DNA from: Erythrophleum ivorense
Lineage: Eukaryota > Streptophyta > Magnoliopsida > Fabales > Fabaceae
DNA length: 64,000 nucleotides
Assembly (NCBI GenBank): GCA_026724425.1
Contig: JAIUCV010000230.1
Span: forward strand, 930,001 to 994,000
Reading direction: 5' to 3'
Shown here: positions 38,451-51,926 of the stretch, one piece after another
How positions within the stretch are numbered: position 1 is the first letter of the stretch
Layout: every line of letters begins with the position of its first letter
Position numbers and translations under genes: made by a program
The notes under the pieces: generated by a model
What the model saw: only the letters and a program-made list of their open reading frames with translations
The model's database searches: none
What the model was told of the DNA's origin: nothing

Positions 38451-39199
38451 TATCAACTAATTTGTTTATTAGTACTATTTATGTTTATCACTCTTATGTA
38501 ATTAAGTTATATACAGTTAATATTTTTATATTCAATTATCATTACATTTTTTACTTTGAATTTATGGAATTTAATATTTCATATTTTATACTTGTTGAAA
38601 ATAATCCCCTTCTTCTGAGTTAAGATAGAAAATATTTGTGACAACATTTGATAATCTTTTTTAAAGTAGTAGACCAAAAGGTTTTTAGATTACTAGGTTA
38701 TAAGAATATCACATTTGAATGAAGTAGAGTATATTTTTGTAGCTTTCGTATTGAAAACATCTATTGGTTCGGTATAATATAATTTTTTATTATTAAAATA
38801 TTTTAAAATAACCATTTTGAAAGTCATATTAATATTAATATTACAATAACTATTTTGTAATTGATGTTAATATTAATTATTATTAAGATTAATAACTATT
38901 ACTTTTTTATTATTAAAATATATATGCAACAAAAAGTGTATAGCATGTGAAGTGCTTAATAAATTTTAATTTTATTAAATTATCTCATATTGGATTTTTT
39001 TTATTCTTATTTTATTTAAATTTCATGTTTTCACATCATAACATTATATATTATGCATGCCCTTAATAAATTTAATAATATATATCAATCACAAACTAAA
39101 GTGTATGAAATTTTACAAAAAGAATCACATCTCACGCAAATGGGTAGACACAAAAAAATTTAAAATTACCAAGTCATCAGGCTCTAAATTTTTGTTCTT

Positions 39200-39201
<2 letters not shown>

Positions 39202-39278
<77 letters not shown>

Positions 39279-39279
39279 C
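39202..39279 (+). repeat. Compound microsatellite (CT)n(TA)n
   Basis: About 28 CT units followed by about 11 TA units. It is the longest simple repeat in the window. Confidence 0.97.
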
Positions 39280-40084
39280 GCACTTTGGTTTTTTCTATTA
39301 TTTTCTACTCTGATTTCATTTCATTTCAAGTTGACTTTTATTTTCTTTTTCTTTTTTTGGTCACTTTTTTGCTTTTTTCTTCTCTCGTTCATTTCATCTT
39401 TGTTCATCTATTTATATGGATCATATATGTTTTTTTCTCTCTTTCATTTTTGTTAATACTTGTCACAAGTGAATGAAATGAAATTGAAATATTTTTATTA
39501 AGGTTTGGATTTTGATTTTTTGTTGATTTTGATTGTAATATTGATATGAATATGTTTTGATTATTAATACTTGGTTTTATTTTCCTTTTCTAGTTTCTTG
39601 ATATGAATATGTTTTGATTATGAATGTATTTGGGTTTTTTTATTTTTAATTTTTTTATACTAATGGCATTTCATTCCATATTTTGATTTGATTTGGAATG
39701 TTTTTGAAACTTGAAGATTTAATCAAACTGAACTTAAAACCAAAAGGCACTAAACAAAGAAATAATTAGAAATGAACCTAGAAGATAAATAAACAAATGA
39801 AGCCAAAAAATAAAGCCAGAAGATGAATGAAGAATTGAAGAAATTAACCTAAAAAATGACGAACATCAAAAACTCAAAAGAATTTAAAAACACTACACAA
39901 TCACCTAATAAAATTCTAAAAATGAAAAACTTAAAATCCATGAAATAATAATAATATTTATTTATTTAGAGAAACAATTAGTATATTAATAAAAATATTA
40001 TATGATTTTAAAAATTATTTGCATTCATAAAAAATTACAAAATATTTGTATTTATAAAAATAAAAATAAAAAAGTCATTTTCGA

Positions 40085-40225
40085 CTAAATTATGATAGGG
40101 CAAGTGTCCTACCATAGTTCTGTCAAATACTTTAATTATTGTATTTAATTGTCTTATATTAAAAAAAGTGTCTAATTGAATTATGGTAGGATACTTTTCC
40201 TATCATAATTCTGTCAATATCCAAC
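40085..40225. repeat. Two related hairpin-forming repeats
   Basis: CTAAATTATGATAGGGCAAG...CCTACCATAGTTCTGTCAA and, about 90 bases on, GAATTATGGTAGGATACTTT...CCTATCATAATTCTGTCAA. Each is an imperfect palindrome and the two are similar. They may be subterminal repeats of an eroded DNA transposon. Confidence 0.6.
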
Positions 40226-40534
40226 TAATTTTTTTAAAATTATAATTATATTTTTTATAATTTTATTTTTAGATAAATAAATCAAAATTAATTAATTTTT
40301 TTATTTTGTTTTTTGAAATTTTATAATAATTATTTACATTAATTAAAATAATTATCATTAATTTTTAATTTAAATTTGCATTAACATTATTCTTTATTAT
40401 TTATTATTTATGGTATATTAAATAATTTTTTTAAATAAATTAAAAACCTAAGAGATGGATATAACGTGATTTAGAAAATGCAGAGAAAAATTAGTTGCAC
40501 TATTTGTTAACTACAATTTCATCAGAAACAAATA

Positions 40535-41270
40535 TTGACAATACAAAATTTGATAGAGTATTCTATTAATTATTTAGTTAGAAATCATATATTTTTTATT
40601 GAAGTTAATAAGTTTTTGACTGGTCTTTCAGTCGATATTCATGCATTTTGTTATAGTGAATGCTCGTATTTTCTAAAAGTTGCACAAATGGCTAATGATT
40701 TCAATAGGAATCCAAATAATTTTTATGATAACACTTATATTCCTAGTTAGAATCATAAACAAAATTTTTCTTAGAATTAGGGTCAACCTTCTTCGTCATA
40801 TTCGATATACCCTTCCCAACCTCCCAATTTCCATATGCAAGATGAGATCCCCATTCAAGAGTAGAATCCTAACTTAGAAGAAATGATCATGCAATACATG
40901 GCCAAGTAAGATGCCATTATAGGTAAGTCAAATGCTACTAATAGAAACTTTAGAATTTACAATAGGTAGATTAGCCATTATAATATCTAATAAGGCATAA
41001 GAAAATCTTCCCAGTGATATGGCAACTATTTCTAGAAGAGAAGATGAGGAACACCGCAAGGATATTATTTTGAGGAGTGAAAAAGAGATGCTAGAGATTT
41101 GTGAACAATCTAAAAGGAGTTATGAGCAGAATGTGGATGAAGAAGAGAGTATTGTGAGGTTAGAAGACTTAGAGATAACTTTCTTAGTGACCATGGTAGG
41201 GGATCCTCTTAATGAATCAAAAAAATGTTGTAATGAGATTGAAGTACAATGTGGTTCCAAACATTTGTAA
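40535..41270 (+). pseudogene. Gag fragment of a Ty3/Gypsy (Athila-like) retrotransposon
   Basis: Plus-strand translation gives VAQMANDFNRNPNNFYDNTYIPS, a stop, NHKQNFS, then SYSIYPSQPPNFHMQDE and NLEEMIMQYMAK. After a frame change it gives ISRREDEEHRKDIILRSEKEM (41019-41270, an 83-codon open frame). These match the end of Athila-type Gag, just before protease, where relatives have NPYSNTYNPGWRNHPNFSW and NPRREGKEH.KAI.LRSGK. Stops and frameshifts show it is dead. No protease, reverse transcriptase or integrase block could be read downstream. Confidence 0.75.
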
Positions 41271-41299
41271 AGAAAATCACTTGATGAATTTTGCATTAG

Positions 41300-44200
41300 A
41301 GTGCTTAGTTCTTACTAAAAACAGCTAATAAGATTTTATAAGGTGTTTGAAATATTTAAGGGCTCCTAAAATTTTCTAAAAGAAATTAAAATTAGAACTT
41401 CTTATCATGTCAGCTAAAGCATGTGTTATAATGAAGTTGTTGGTTGAGAGATCACATGTTATCAAATGAAATGAACACCCGTTGCAGTTGAAGCCTGCTT
41501 ACCCAAAGAAAAAAGAAGCAAGGCAATTGTAGTGTTTGATATCTATGATTAGGTTCAACAATAAAGTCAGGTTAATGACTTTAAATTAGCACTTCTTAGA
41601 AAGTAACCTAAGTTTTTATTTTCATTTTTGTTTAGAAACTTTGTTTTTTTTGCATCCTTTTGTCTAGTACTTTTTGTTATTTTATTTTCAGGCTTATCAA
41701 GTGGAAAACCTTTCAACTAGCTCTGTTGATCAAGAAAAATGAGTTACAAAACTTTAATCTTGCACGAAAAATCAAAGAACCATGAGTATGGAGAGGAACA
41801 TTTGATGAAAAAGGAAGTTTCCAAAATCTTATTGTACTTATTTAGTTCTCCATTTACTCTCAATTTTGTGAAAGTGTTGTTTTGCTTAATGCAATTGGGT
41901 CAAGGTTCATAGCATTGAAAAAAAAAGTGACTTATTCCCTCTCACCTTCATGTCTTTTGATTTAATTGCTTGCCAACATTGGAGATAACATTAAGTGTAA
42001 TTATGGGGGTGAGATAGATTATAATACTAGGGCAAAATAACTTGAAATTTTGTACTTGAAGTTTTAACTTTTCATGTTTCTTTTTGAGCTTTATTTGTGT
42101 TGGTTTGCCTGCTTGCTTGCTATGATGCATGACTATGTCCAAGGATAAGTTGTATTGTTATTAAGATATATTTAGTAGGAAGGCAATGACAATTATGCTT
42201 TATTCTTAGTTCAAATATGTAATTTTTTTAATCTTTCCTACAATTTTGAAAAATTTGTGCACTAATTGGCTAGGCATAATGCAAATATATGTTGTTATGA
42301 TTTTTTTTTTGTAATTTAATTTGTATATACTAGCTTAGCCATAAGGCTCTAAAACATGTCTTATGCTTTCTCTTGAGGTGAAATTCTTAGGCTTTGTATG
42401 ATTTATTAAAATGATTTAGGCATTTATTAGTTATGTTTAATCCTTTAAGCTTAATTTTTCTTAAGTATATCACTAGTACCTCTTTGAACTTTATGTGAAA
42501 TATAATTGCATAAAATTTATTCTTTTTAAACATATTGAACTTTAGCCTGAAAAATAATGCTCTTCCCTTTTCAAAAAGATAATTAACATTTGATATTGTA
42601 TGAAAAGGAAACTTTGAGGTGAAATAAGATATAATGTGAGTTTGATATAAATAATTGTTGTTTCCTCATGAGAGACATGCAAATTAAAGGAGTGGGAACA
42701 ATGATTGTATGGTTCTTTGTTTCTTTAGAGATATGAAAAATATGATGATGAGAAAGAAGAACTTAAAAGAAGAAAAAAGTAACAAAAAATTATCCTAAGA
42801 GAGAAAGAAAAAATTTGATATACCAAAATAAATTAAGTTTGGGGGTGTAAAAGTGAAAACAAAGAAAAGAAGAAGAGAAAATGAAGGAGAATATAAAAAG
42901 AAAGGAAAATAAGAGAAAGAGGTAGAATTCTATTTTTATTATTTTATTTAATAGTTATTCTTTTGAACCTTACTTGTAATTTTTCTTATATCATTTGGTA
43001 CTTAGAAAGTTAGAGTTTAAGATTTAGGGTTAATGAAAAATAAAATTAATATTTTTATTTTTAATAATTAATGATTAGTAAACAATGATAAATAATGATT
43101 AAATAATAATTACAAAAATAAAATAAATATTATAAATTTTTTTTATCTTTTTCTCCCTCTTTCTACAAAGCCACTAAATAGAGCCTTAAACTTTTTGTTT
43201 CTGACAAAGAAAAGAAAAAAAAAACCTTTTGTTTTAATGTTATGGTAAGATGGAGGTGAAGGCTTGATTTTATTTTATTGTTTTGGTGCAATAATATATA
43301 GATTTCAAAAAAGACTATCAAGTAGATTTAGTTTTAAAACACATGAATTGAAATAAGAATTACTTTTAATATGCTTATATATTTATTATAGAAAAATTAC
43401 ATAATTTTTTTTAATTTTTAAAATTTATATAAATATTCTTTAAAATAAAAATTATTTTATACTTTAATTTAATTTTAAATTTTTTGATTAAAATATCTTT
43501 TATTTAAACTTTTTTAATTTAAACAAACATATATTTAATTAAATATAAGACATTTTAATAAAAACTTAAAATTAGACTAAAGTGAAGAATAATCTTTTGT
43601 GTCAAAAGATATTTGTGTAATTTACCTTTTGTTATAAGGCCAAAATACAATTGCCCCACATTTTAAACAAAACACCCATTTTTCCTTTTGTCTAATAAAA
43701 CGCAACAAACACACTTAATGAATATGAATGAGAGAAAGAGAGTTGAGCATTCTCCTGTGGTGTACCATCTTTAAGGTATAGCACAAAGGTCGAATTAAAC
43801 TCTTTTTCCAAGGTACTTTTCATGAAAAACTCTTAACTAATCTTATTCTCTCATTTTCTACCAATGTCCTCTCAAATAGTAGGGGTTTGTGGAATGAAGG
43901 ATGAAGGAATTGAAAACTTAGGCATGTAATTGGTTGGATAGGGCAAAGAAACTTGAATAAAGGTAATTGTTTGATCCTTTAAGCCCTTTACATGTTAATT
44001 TGAAATTTAAATCTCCATTGATGCTTTTTCCTTTTACATATGTGCAACTTGAAAATCTTAAGCTTAAGGATTAGTGAGCAAAGAAGAGTTTTACATGAGA
44101 GGTAAAACTCCATTTTTTTGGTATATCTAGTGGATTTATTTTGATTAAAGATGTATAATAATGGTTGTTCACCTACTTGGCTATCCTTGTGTAGGTTAAA

Positions 44201-47200
44201 TTATATAGGGTAATTAGGAAAAGGCTCATTGTCACAAAGCTTGTGGAAAATATGGGGAAAAAAAGAAATAAATGTTTAAATTGTAAGTGTAGTTGCTCTT
44301 AATTTGATTTGGTTTCATTATTAGAGCTTAAATTGGGCAAACTGATAATTTTAGTATGTTTGTTGTGACCTTGGCCAAAATGTAATCTTAAAAATAAGGA
44401 AGTATTGGCTTTTGTGGATTTACGGTAGCATATGAAGATAAGGATGAAAGGAACTTGAAAATAGGTATGTGAATCTTTTTAGTTAATTTTTGCTATGGTC
44501 TTTTGGAAATGGAAACTTGGAAGCTTAATTGATGGTTGTTTATGTTTGATTGGTTAGTTGAAAGCTTATCATCAAAGTGGTAGAAACATTTGCTTGGTAA
44601 AAGTAAGGATAAACTTATGGAAAGAGAAGGGTTGGGAAGTTATCAAGTGGGGTAAGTGTTTAAAAGTGGAAATTTAAGCTTTCATATCATAAGTATTGAG
44701 TGAAAAGTTAAGCTTTTATATATCATAAGTATTGAGATGAATGAAAATTAATAATGACATGTTGTATGTTAATATATATATATATATATATATAAAGACC
44801 CCTTGCTGAATACATTGAGGCTTGTACTAGTAGAGGATTACTTTATGCTGCTTCTCAAGTAATTGCTTGCCTTTTTTAAAATATAACCTTTGAACTAGAA
44901 TATGTTACAAATGATCTATGAGTTTGATATATTTATTTGATTATTTATGAGTTTTCGAGTTGAGTTTTCGAGTTGGACATTCCTTCCATGGTTTAGTTCT
45001 AGGATTCTCATGGTATTGGCCATGTATGATTTTATGATTTATGTGATGTATGATGTGTATGTGCTAGCTTATATGTAATCAAATATGTTTAAATTCCATA
45101 GACGTTGGTATGTGTGTATGGGTGGCTATACATGTTTACCTTTGTGTAAATACCTTTGCTTTTGGATGTATATAAGGTTCACATAAAGTAAGAAGGACTA
45201 TAATGCTTATTTTTAGGGATCTTACTTGTGTGTGTGTGTGTGTGTATATATGTATATGAATGAATGCTAAGATAGAATTCACGATGTTTAGCTTTTAAAT
45301 TGATAGAAGATGTGTTTATGGATATAAGTGAATAGTATGCATATACTTCATGAGGTTTTATGATAAAACATAATGGAGAATTGCATATTTTGCTATTACA
45401 ATGGTTTATTGAAGGTATGGTTAACCTATAATGATTTTTTGTAATTTAGAGTTACATTTTGTAAATTGTAGCTTAATTGTTTAGATTTAGAGGCCTTAAA
45501 TTAATGTATTTTAATTAGGTAATTCATTTTTGTTAGATTTTATGTTATTTTGGTCCTAGGCTAAAGAATGATGGCTTGAAGTGGTCATTTTTATCATTTT
45601 GGGTGTTCTTGGAAAATTTAGGCATGGAGCAAGTTTATTTTAGCATTTTAAAGTTGTTGAAAGTGGTTTGAAATTAGTTGGATTTTAATTGTTGATTTTG
45701 GATAGGTGGAACCCAAACCTTAATGGTAAAAGGCTAGGATTTTTGGCCTTGAAAGTTGTTGTGTGTAAAGTGAAGTTTAAGATAGTCATATTTTGCTATA
45801 CATGCTATCATTGAGATTTTTTTGCTTGAGCATATGTCTTTAGGTATTTGATAATTGCTCAAAATAGTTTGATGAGTTTAGGTGAAGCATAGCTTAACTT
45901 AAGAATGTCATTAGGTAGCTAAAAATGTGCTTTTATTATCATAAGCTTTTTCTTGTGTTGTAAGGGTTATGGCATGCTCCAAACTAGGAATCTTTATAGT
46001 TTTGAAGAGCATTAGGCTTAAACACACATTATTAGGTACTTGTAATTTATTGGTTAAGGTTTGGAAGAAAATGGTCATGTAGAAACAAATGTGGGTGTGC
46101 CACTTGCTCACTAAAAATGCTACTTTGTTGTCATACTCTATTCTCATTGTCATGAAGTGTATGGTTTTGTTTTGGCTTGTTTTAGGGTAGCTCTTAGGCT
46201 CCAATTATGAACCTAGGTATTTAGGAATGTTGGTGAGGATCCTAACTTGAGAATTATGGAGAAATAACAAGTTAACTACTAATTTGAAGTTAGAAAGTGC
46301 CATGCTACTATCATAAGAAGTATAGTTGCTTGACAATTTAATTTTTGTGTTAGTGGGTTGTAGTTTCCCTTCTTTGAATTGCCTATAAGTTTTACAAGAA
46401 TCATAACCTTATTTCCTTAACCTTTCATTCCCCAAGAAAGCCTTAAAACTTCGTTTCCTTGTATGTGATCTTTTTATAAGTCATGGAACTTGCCAAAAAG
46501 GTGGAAAATCACATTGCATTTATGTAGAACTAGTCTAGGTCATAAGGTAGACAAATTCTTTACCACTTTAGTTGTTTGAGGGTGAACCTTTTGCGAAAGT
46601 TATAAGGAGAATTGTTAAAGGGTATAAGCATTCTTTAAAGGTGTTTATGTGTTGACTAAATGACATATGATTAGATGAACTAAACACAAGAATTCCTCAC
46701 AGTTAGAGACCTCTAAAGATGTTAGCTTATGATATCCAATTAGGGACTTAGAGTTAGAATTAAGAGTAAAAAACTTAGTAAGGAAAGTTTAATATTGCTT
46801 TCTTTTTTAAAAGCTTATAAGAATAGGATTGATGTGCTTAATATGAAGGAGTACTTAGGAACTTTTCTAGCTAGCTAGAATTAATTTGATTGAACGAAAG
46901 AGATTTTTGTTGGAGCTAGCTCTAAATTTCTTTAAGGGAGGAATGACCCACCAATTAGTTAGCTACATAGATTCTAGTTAACTACAATTGATTATAGGTA
47001 ATTTTAAATATAAGTTATAGTCAATTATAACAAAATTAGTTAGGTAAAACAGTATAGGTGTAAGACTATTGTTGTATTATGTGATTACGCAAGCATACAA
47101 GTCACATAAGTAATAAATTGATGAGTTTATTATTGTTCCATGAGGAAAGGAATTAATTATCAATTATTAAAATTTATCATATTATCTAAATTATTCAATT

Positions 47201-48860
47201 GAAATGAAATTAATAAATGCAAATTTAAAGCAATAGGATACTTTAAACCATTATTAACTATGAATGAAAAAGGCTTTCGAATTTAGAATCTTCCCTCCAC
47301 ATCCTAAGTATCACTTAGAATGGACTGTTATAACTAAATTTAATTTGAAAAATGACAATTCTATTAATACGAATGAAATTCTTTCTCGAGATAAATCACT
47401 ATGCTCATATCAAACCTATATTTACTTTTGTGATCATACATCTAATAAAAATTCATTACATATAAGGAATTAGTGCAAATATTTACATGTCAGTCAAATC
47501 CAATTTATATATTTATAAAATTGTTAAATAAGTCTAATGTTCTAATGATCTAGACTACGATTAACCTCTCGATCCTTTTATAATACATCAAATAAATGAT
47601 GGCTAGTTATTCATGAACAAGAGAAAAAGAGTAATAGATTAAACTGATTAAAATAGTTACAAGAGTATTCAAAATTCAACTCATTGAATAAATAAATTCA
47701 TCTAAATCTCAGATAAAAGATTTAGCTACACATAATGAAAATCAGCAAACAAACAACAATAGAATTCAATAGATCCATGATTCAAAAGATAAGAAAAAGG
47801 GTAAAGAAGATCCATGATTCAAAAGCTAAGAAAAGGGTAAAGAAGAACTATTGGTGGATTTGAGTGATTTTTTAGTGCAAACTTTAAATCTTCAGTAATT
47901 TGAGCATTTTCTTCTAAATCTTCTCTCCTCCTCTGTATCTCTGCTTCTTTAGGTTTCCTCTTTGGCCTTTTTTATAGAAATCCCCAACTACCTTATAGAA
48001 AGCTCTCATTTTAGTGAAATATAGGTTGCTTGTGTCTAAACCACCTAGCCATATGGTTTGCCCATGTTTAGCTCCACACGATCGTGTGATTTTGCATGCC
48101 TAACTATGTGGAATCCTAATTTGGTCCACTATTTTACATGCTCATACTCACCAACACAATTGGCATGTGTTTCTTTTTGAATATGCTTGATTCCCTACTA
48201 CTTCACTTATGCTCTTCCACTTATAATTATTTTTGGTTAAGTCTAACGTGTGATACATAAAAAAATAAAAAACTTAACTTTATTACTCAATTAAATCTCC
48301 AGAAAACATGACTATTTTGCACCTTCAACTATAATGAAATTAATTACTTACCTTAAGTATTAACCAAACTATTACCATAAGTTATAGTTAATTACAACTA
48401 ATAATAGTTAATTAGGACTTTAGCCAACATAGGAAGTAATTATTTGGAAATAGTTATTTAAAGTTAAGAACAAAAGTTTAAACTTCTCCTCATCTTTTAA
48501 CTAATAGTTTAATAGTTCAAGCTTTCGCTTAGCCTTAAACCTTAAGTATGACATTAGTAGTAGTGGTTATGGTAGCAAGCATATAAAGTTCCTACATTTG
48601 AGGCTGCTTTATACATTTTGAAATACATAAAATTGATTGTAGAACTCATATGAGAATAATTGTCTAGCAAAACGTACACACTTTGAAATTGTTGGAAATA
48701 CTAATATTAAGTTTTAGACTTTGTTATTAGTGTATATTGCTTGATGGTCCTGTGGGGGATATTCTATAATGCAACATTTCAGGATTTAGTAAGCATGATT
48801 TTTGAGAGGACATGTAAGCATTCTAGTTCCTTTCTCTGATTTGTTTTACTCAAGGACAAA
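41300..48860. other. Gene-free, retroelement-derived interior
   Basis: No protein gene can be supported. A stretch near 41570-41610 (TTAGCACTTCTTAGAAAGTAACCTAAG-like) resembles the worn end of an Athila-like coding region, and AAGTTTGGGGGTG at about 42836 is a second polypurine-like tract. Simple repeats lie at about 44771-44795 (TA) and 45229-45244 (TG). A small tandem duplication (AAGCTTT.ATATCATAAGTATTGAG) lies at about 44678-44733. The 47.1-48.4 kb stretch contains a CACACGATCGTGTG palindrome (about 48076) and reads like LTR sequence in reverse orientation, but no partner repeat was found. Confidence 0.55.
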
Positions 48861-48874
48861 TAAAAATGCAAGTT

Positions 48875-49222
48875 TGGGGGTGTGTTAATTTCAATTTATT
48901 CATGTTATTTTGTATATCTTTCACCAAAAAATAGTAATTAGTTTACTACTACTTAAACAAAATAACTACCTTTGGGCAAAATATGCATAGTATTCTAATT
49001 ACCTCTATATTTAAGGTTTGATACCATAAATTATAAGTTTTAGCTTAATTTTGCTGTACATGAGAATTGAGCATATTTTGATTACTTTTATAATAGTTAA
49101 TGCAAGAAAATTAAGCGAAGTCATTTTGGAACTAAAATTACATAAGCCCAGATTTAGAACGCGAAAAAAATGCATCATTGAAACAAACTTGAGTAATTTA
49201 AATAAACTTGGAAATTAAATCC
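48875..49222 (+). repeat. 3' LTR remnant of the Athila-like element
   Basis: It begins directly after AAGTTTGGGGGTG and aligns with 35547-35850. The last part (about 49185-49222, TAATTTAAATAAACTTGG) resembles 36330-36356 of the 5' copy, suggesting an internal deletion of about 480 bp. The rest of the LTR is missing. Confidence 0.55.
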
Positions 49223-51628
49223 AAGTTTATTTGTAACTAATCAGCATGCAATTTTGGAAATTAAATCCACTCACACTCATGAATAAAGAAGAATAATTTA
49301 TTATACAAAAAGAAAGAAGAACAAGTTAGAAATCAAGTAATGGATTTGTAACTATTAGAGACTCAAGAAAATTTCCATTCCATAGCTCATTTTTCTTTAA
49401 ATATATAGATATATAGAGGGAAGAAGAGCTATAAGCATGTGCTCGCTGTTCTATGTATCAAAGTAAGAGACAGATATGTAGATGAGTGATTACAGTCAGT
49501 GGTGGTGTTGATGACAACTACTAGAGCTAAGTTTGATAGTGGCGATAATGGTAGCTATTGCACAAGTAGAGCACAATGGTGTTGGTAGAGAAAGAGAGCA
49601 AATGGTGCTAAGGTTGGAACGAAAAAGTTTTGAGAGGGGTTTATGTATCAAAATTTAATAAGGTTTAATCTCACCCCAAAACTTTGGGGTCTATTTTTTT
49701 AACATATAAGAGGGATTTGATAAATATATTTATACAACACAATATGCTCACAACAAACAATTGCTAAATTCATAATGTATTATTATATTAGCTTATCTTA
49801 TCAAAACTAATACAATGTGTCAAACGGGCCTGATTATTTTCCTTTTCCTTGTTATTGGTTGATTTGGACTAGGCCCAATATTCCTTAAGTAAGTCAACCT
49901 CACCCCCCTTCTGGGCTCCGCCCAATCACATGCATATATCACGATGTCACAAGGTTAGCCCTATCCAAGCGTATCTTGCATAATACATAACCGTCCAATT
50001 AATTACAATTCTACCCAATTTCCAAGCTTGATTGTGCACCTGCCTCTTATGATCTTGAACAAGGTGTGATGTGTGGATTAGGACATCTACCAACCTTCTG
50101 TTATAAATAACCTTTAAGGTACTAAAGTATGAGTTCTGTTTGACTATTATTCTCCTACACCCTTTGCTTATAGTCACTGGCTTAAGTACCAAAGTCGTTG
50201 TAGAAGCACACGCTCCCCCTTTAAGATTGCTGCAAGAATTTAACTAAGAGACTCAAAAAAATTACATGTGAATTTCTGTCAAAATACTATTCACCATTAG
50301 CTGGATTGTAAAGGCTACTTGCCCTTAACATTCCATTGTTTAGTTATATTTTCATTCTGAAACATTTATAGCTTTGTAAAATAGAATAATTAACTAGGCA
50401 AGGACGCATTTTCCTCCCTGCCGGCTTCCCTTTTTCTTTCCCCTTCTACACGAAATCATAGAATAAATAATATATATTAATAGTTAAAAAAAAGACTAAA
50501 TAATATTTGCATGCAGTGCATGTCGTTCACAGATGTCGTCCCTTAATATGATAGTTTCTAATTAATTCTAAACATTCATTTTTTTTAATGAAAAGGTGAA
50601 GCAATATATTGGACAGCACCTCAAACAAAACATAGCGGACCCAGTACTCAAAATTAAGCACAGTTTGAGCATATTGCACCAAAACAATGGGTGCAGCCTT
50701 GTTACAACATCTAGGAACCCAAGAAAGCTCAATGTGCCTATAAACTCAGTGAAGAACGGGAGAGAGTTGGAGAGAGTGAGGGAATGAGAGATAAAATGTT
50801 TGTTATGTCATTGTAATGATTTCTTAAAAATATTTTTTTTACCTTTTAAAATAAGAACACAAGCGTCATTACTTGGACGTTTAATTTACTTTTTTCATTT
50901 TTTTCTATTTCATTCCTTTCTATTTCAGCCAACCAAAGCCAGCATCAACGGAGGAGAGAATACCTCCAACAGCCCTCCAAACAAATAATTTAGATTTACT
51001 AGGCACTTCCATAATCTTTTCGATGCAAACGATTCATCAAAGCTAGAATGAAAATCATTGTTCTCCAATCTTTTTTGGTCCAACAAATTCTCCTCCTGTC
51101 CATTTTTTATTTTTTAAATTTAAAATTTTAGAACAAAAACTTATTATTTACTCATATTACTGATTATTTTCCAAAATTTTAACGTCAAGAAATTATATTA
51201 TTTTAATTAATTAATTTGAAAAAATTTTCACCAAAAAAATATTTTGACAAAAAATTGTAATCAATTATTTTATTTTATTTTATTTAACCTTCCATTTCCT
51301 TTCTAAAATTTAATTGTACTTTACCCCTATTTAGCTTTTCATGTTATGAGGTAAATAATAAAGAACTTATTATTTTGCATAAATCATTCTCTTATCCTTT
51401 GAAAATTTACATTGTCCTCTTCTTAAATTAAAAGATATCCTATAATTGAACGTATTTTGACAAAAATATTTTTGAGTCTATAAGTAATCATTTGTTTAAA
51501 TTTAGTGAATTTTAAAATTTTAATAAAAATAATTAATTATTAAAACAAATTAAGAACATATTCATAAAATAAGTTTTTAATGGAATCTAACAAATCAAAG
51601 ACAATAATTAATTATTATTTAGTTTTAA
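49223..51628. other. Intergenic, no gene
   Basis: There is a less AT-rich block at about 49840-50220. The short frames on both strands (for example 49947-50192) do not resemble known families. The sequence ending CAAACGGGCC at about 49830 looks like one end of a MITE, without a clear partner. Confidence 0.5.
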
Positions 51629-51630
51629 TA

Positions 51631-51926
51631 CTACCTCTGATCTCATATATAAGAAACAAATAACTAATTCACGAGTATTAAAAAAGTTAGTTAAAAAAAA
51701 TTAATCTTCTTAAGTTTGTCTCAAATAAAAATTATTATCCAAAAATACCCCTATTTAATACGTGCACTTTCTCCTTGAAATTAATGACCACCACTACTTA
51801 TCATTTGAATGAATTATTTAATAAAGAGCATAATTGGAATACTGTAATTAACATGGTAGTTTATTTTTTATATATAAGACTAAATCAAATCTCAAAAAAA
51901 TCTCTTATATATGAGACCGGAAGGAG
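51631..51926. mobile_element. Stowaway-type MITE (Tc1/mariner), 296 bp
   Basis: The left end CTACCTCTGATCTCATATAT and the reverse complement of the right end (CTCCTTCCGGTCTCATATAT) match over about 25 bases, both continuing AAGA. This is the CTCCCTCCGTYYC...-type terminus of Stowaway elements. The element is flanked by TA on both sides (51629-51630 and 51927-51928), the expected TA target duplication. The short open frame crossing it at 51775 is not a gene. Confidence 0.85.

Larger units (their letters stand above)
36932..40534. other. Internal region of LTR element with secondary insertions
   Basis: No gene. It contains a foldback element (38044-38450), a long (CT)n-(TA)n microsatellite (39202-39279), hairpin-forming repeats at 40085-40225, and a stretch at about 37195-37930 with several copies of an AATTTTGATAGAA-like motif and short inverted repeats that may be a further degraded DNA transposon. 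The 139-codon open frame at 39057-39476 merely runs through the microsatellite and is not a gene. Confidence 0.6.
35547..49222 (+). mobile_element. Large degraded Athila-like Ty3/Gypsy LTR retrotransposon
   Basis: Two direct repeats flank the region: 35547-35850 and 48875-49182 align almost throughout (for example GCATAGTATT, GAGAATT, CATATTTTGATTACTTTTATA-like and GCAAGAAAATTAAG segments). Just after the presumed 5' LTR lies AGGCCCTATTGCCAGGGA (36914-36931), a worn version of the tRNA-Asp-type primer-binding site of Athila-like elements. Before the 3' repeat lies AAGTTTGGGGG (48864-48874), a polypurine-like tract. A gag fragment lies at about 40535-41300. Most pol is gone, and the interior holds later insertions, so the whole interval is a nested, old relic. 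The outer borders are estimates. Confidence 0.62.

Noticed and set aside
39057..39476. 139-codon open frame
   Set aside because: Driven by the CT/TA microsatellite (Ser-Leu and Ile-Tyr runs).
41019..41270. 83-codon open frame as an independent gene
   Set aside because: It matches the end of a retrotransposon Gag and is in continuity with broken Gag sequence upstream.
46960..48430. Possible inverted-repeat-bounded element (AGTTAACTACAATTG / TTATAGTTAATTAC)
   Set aside because: The match is low-complexity and too short to separate from chance in AT-rich DNA.
49947..50192. 81-codon minus-strand open frame
   Set aside because: No recognisable motif in any frame, no splice partner and no promoter context.
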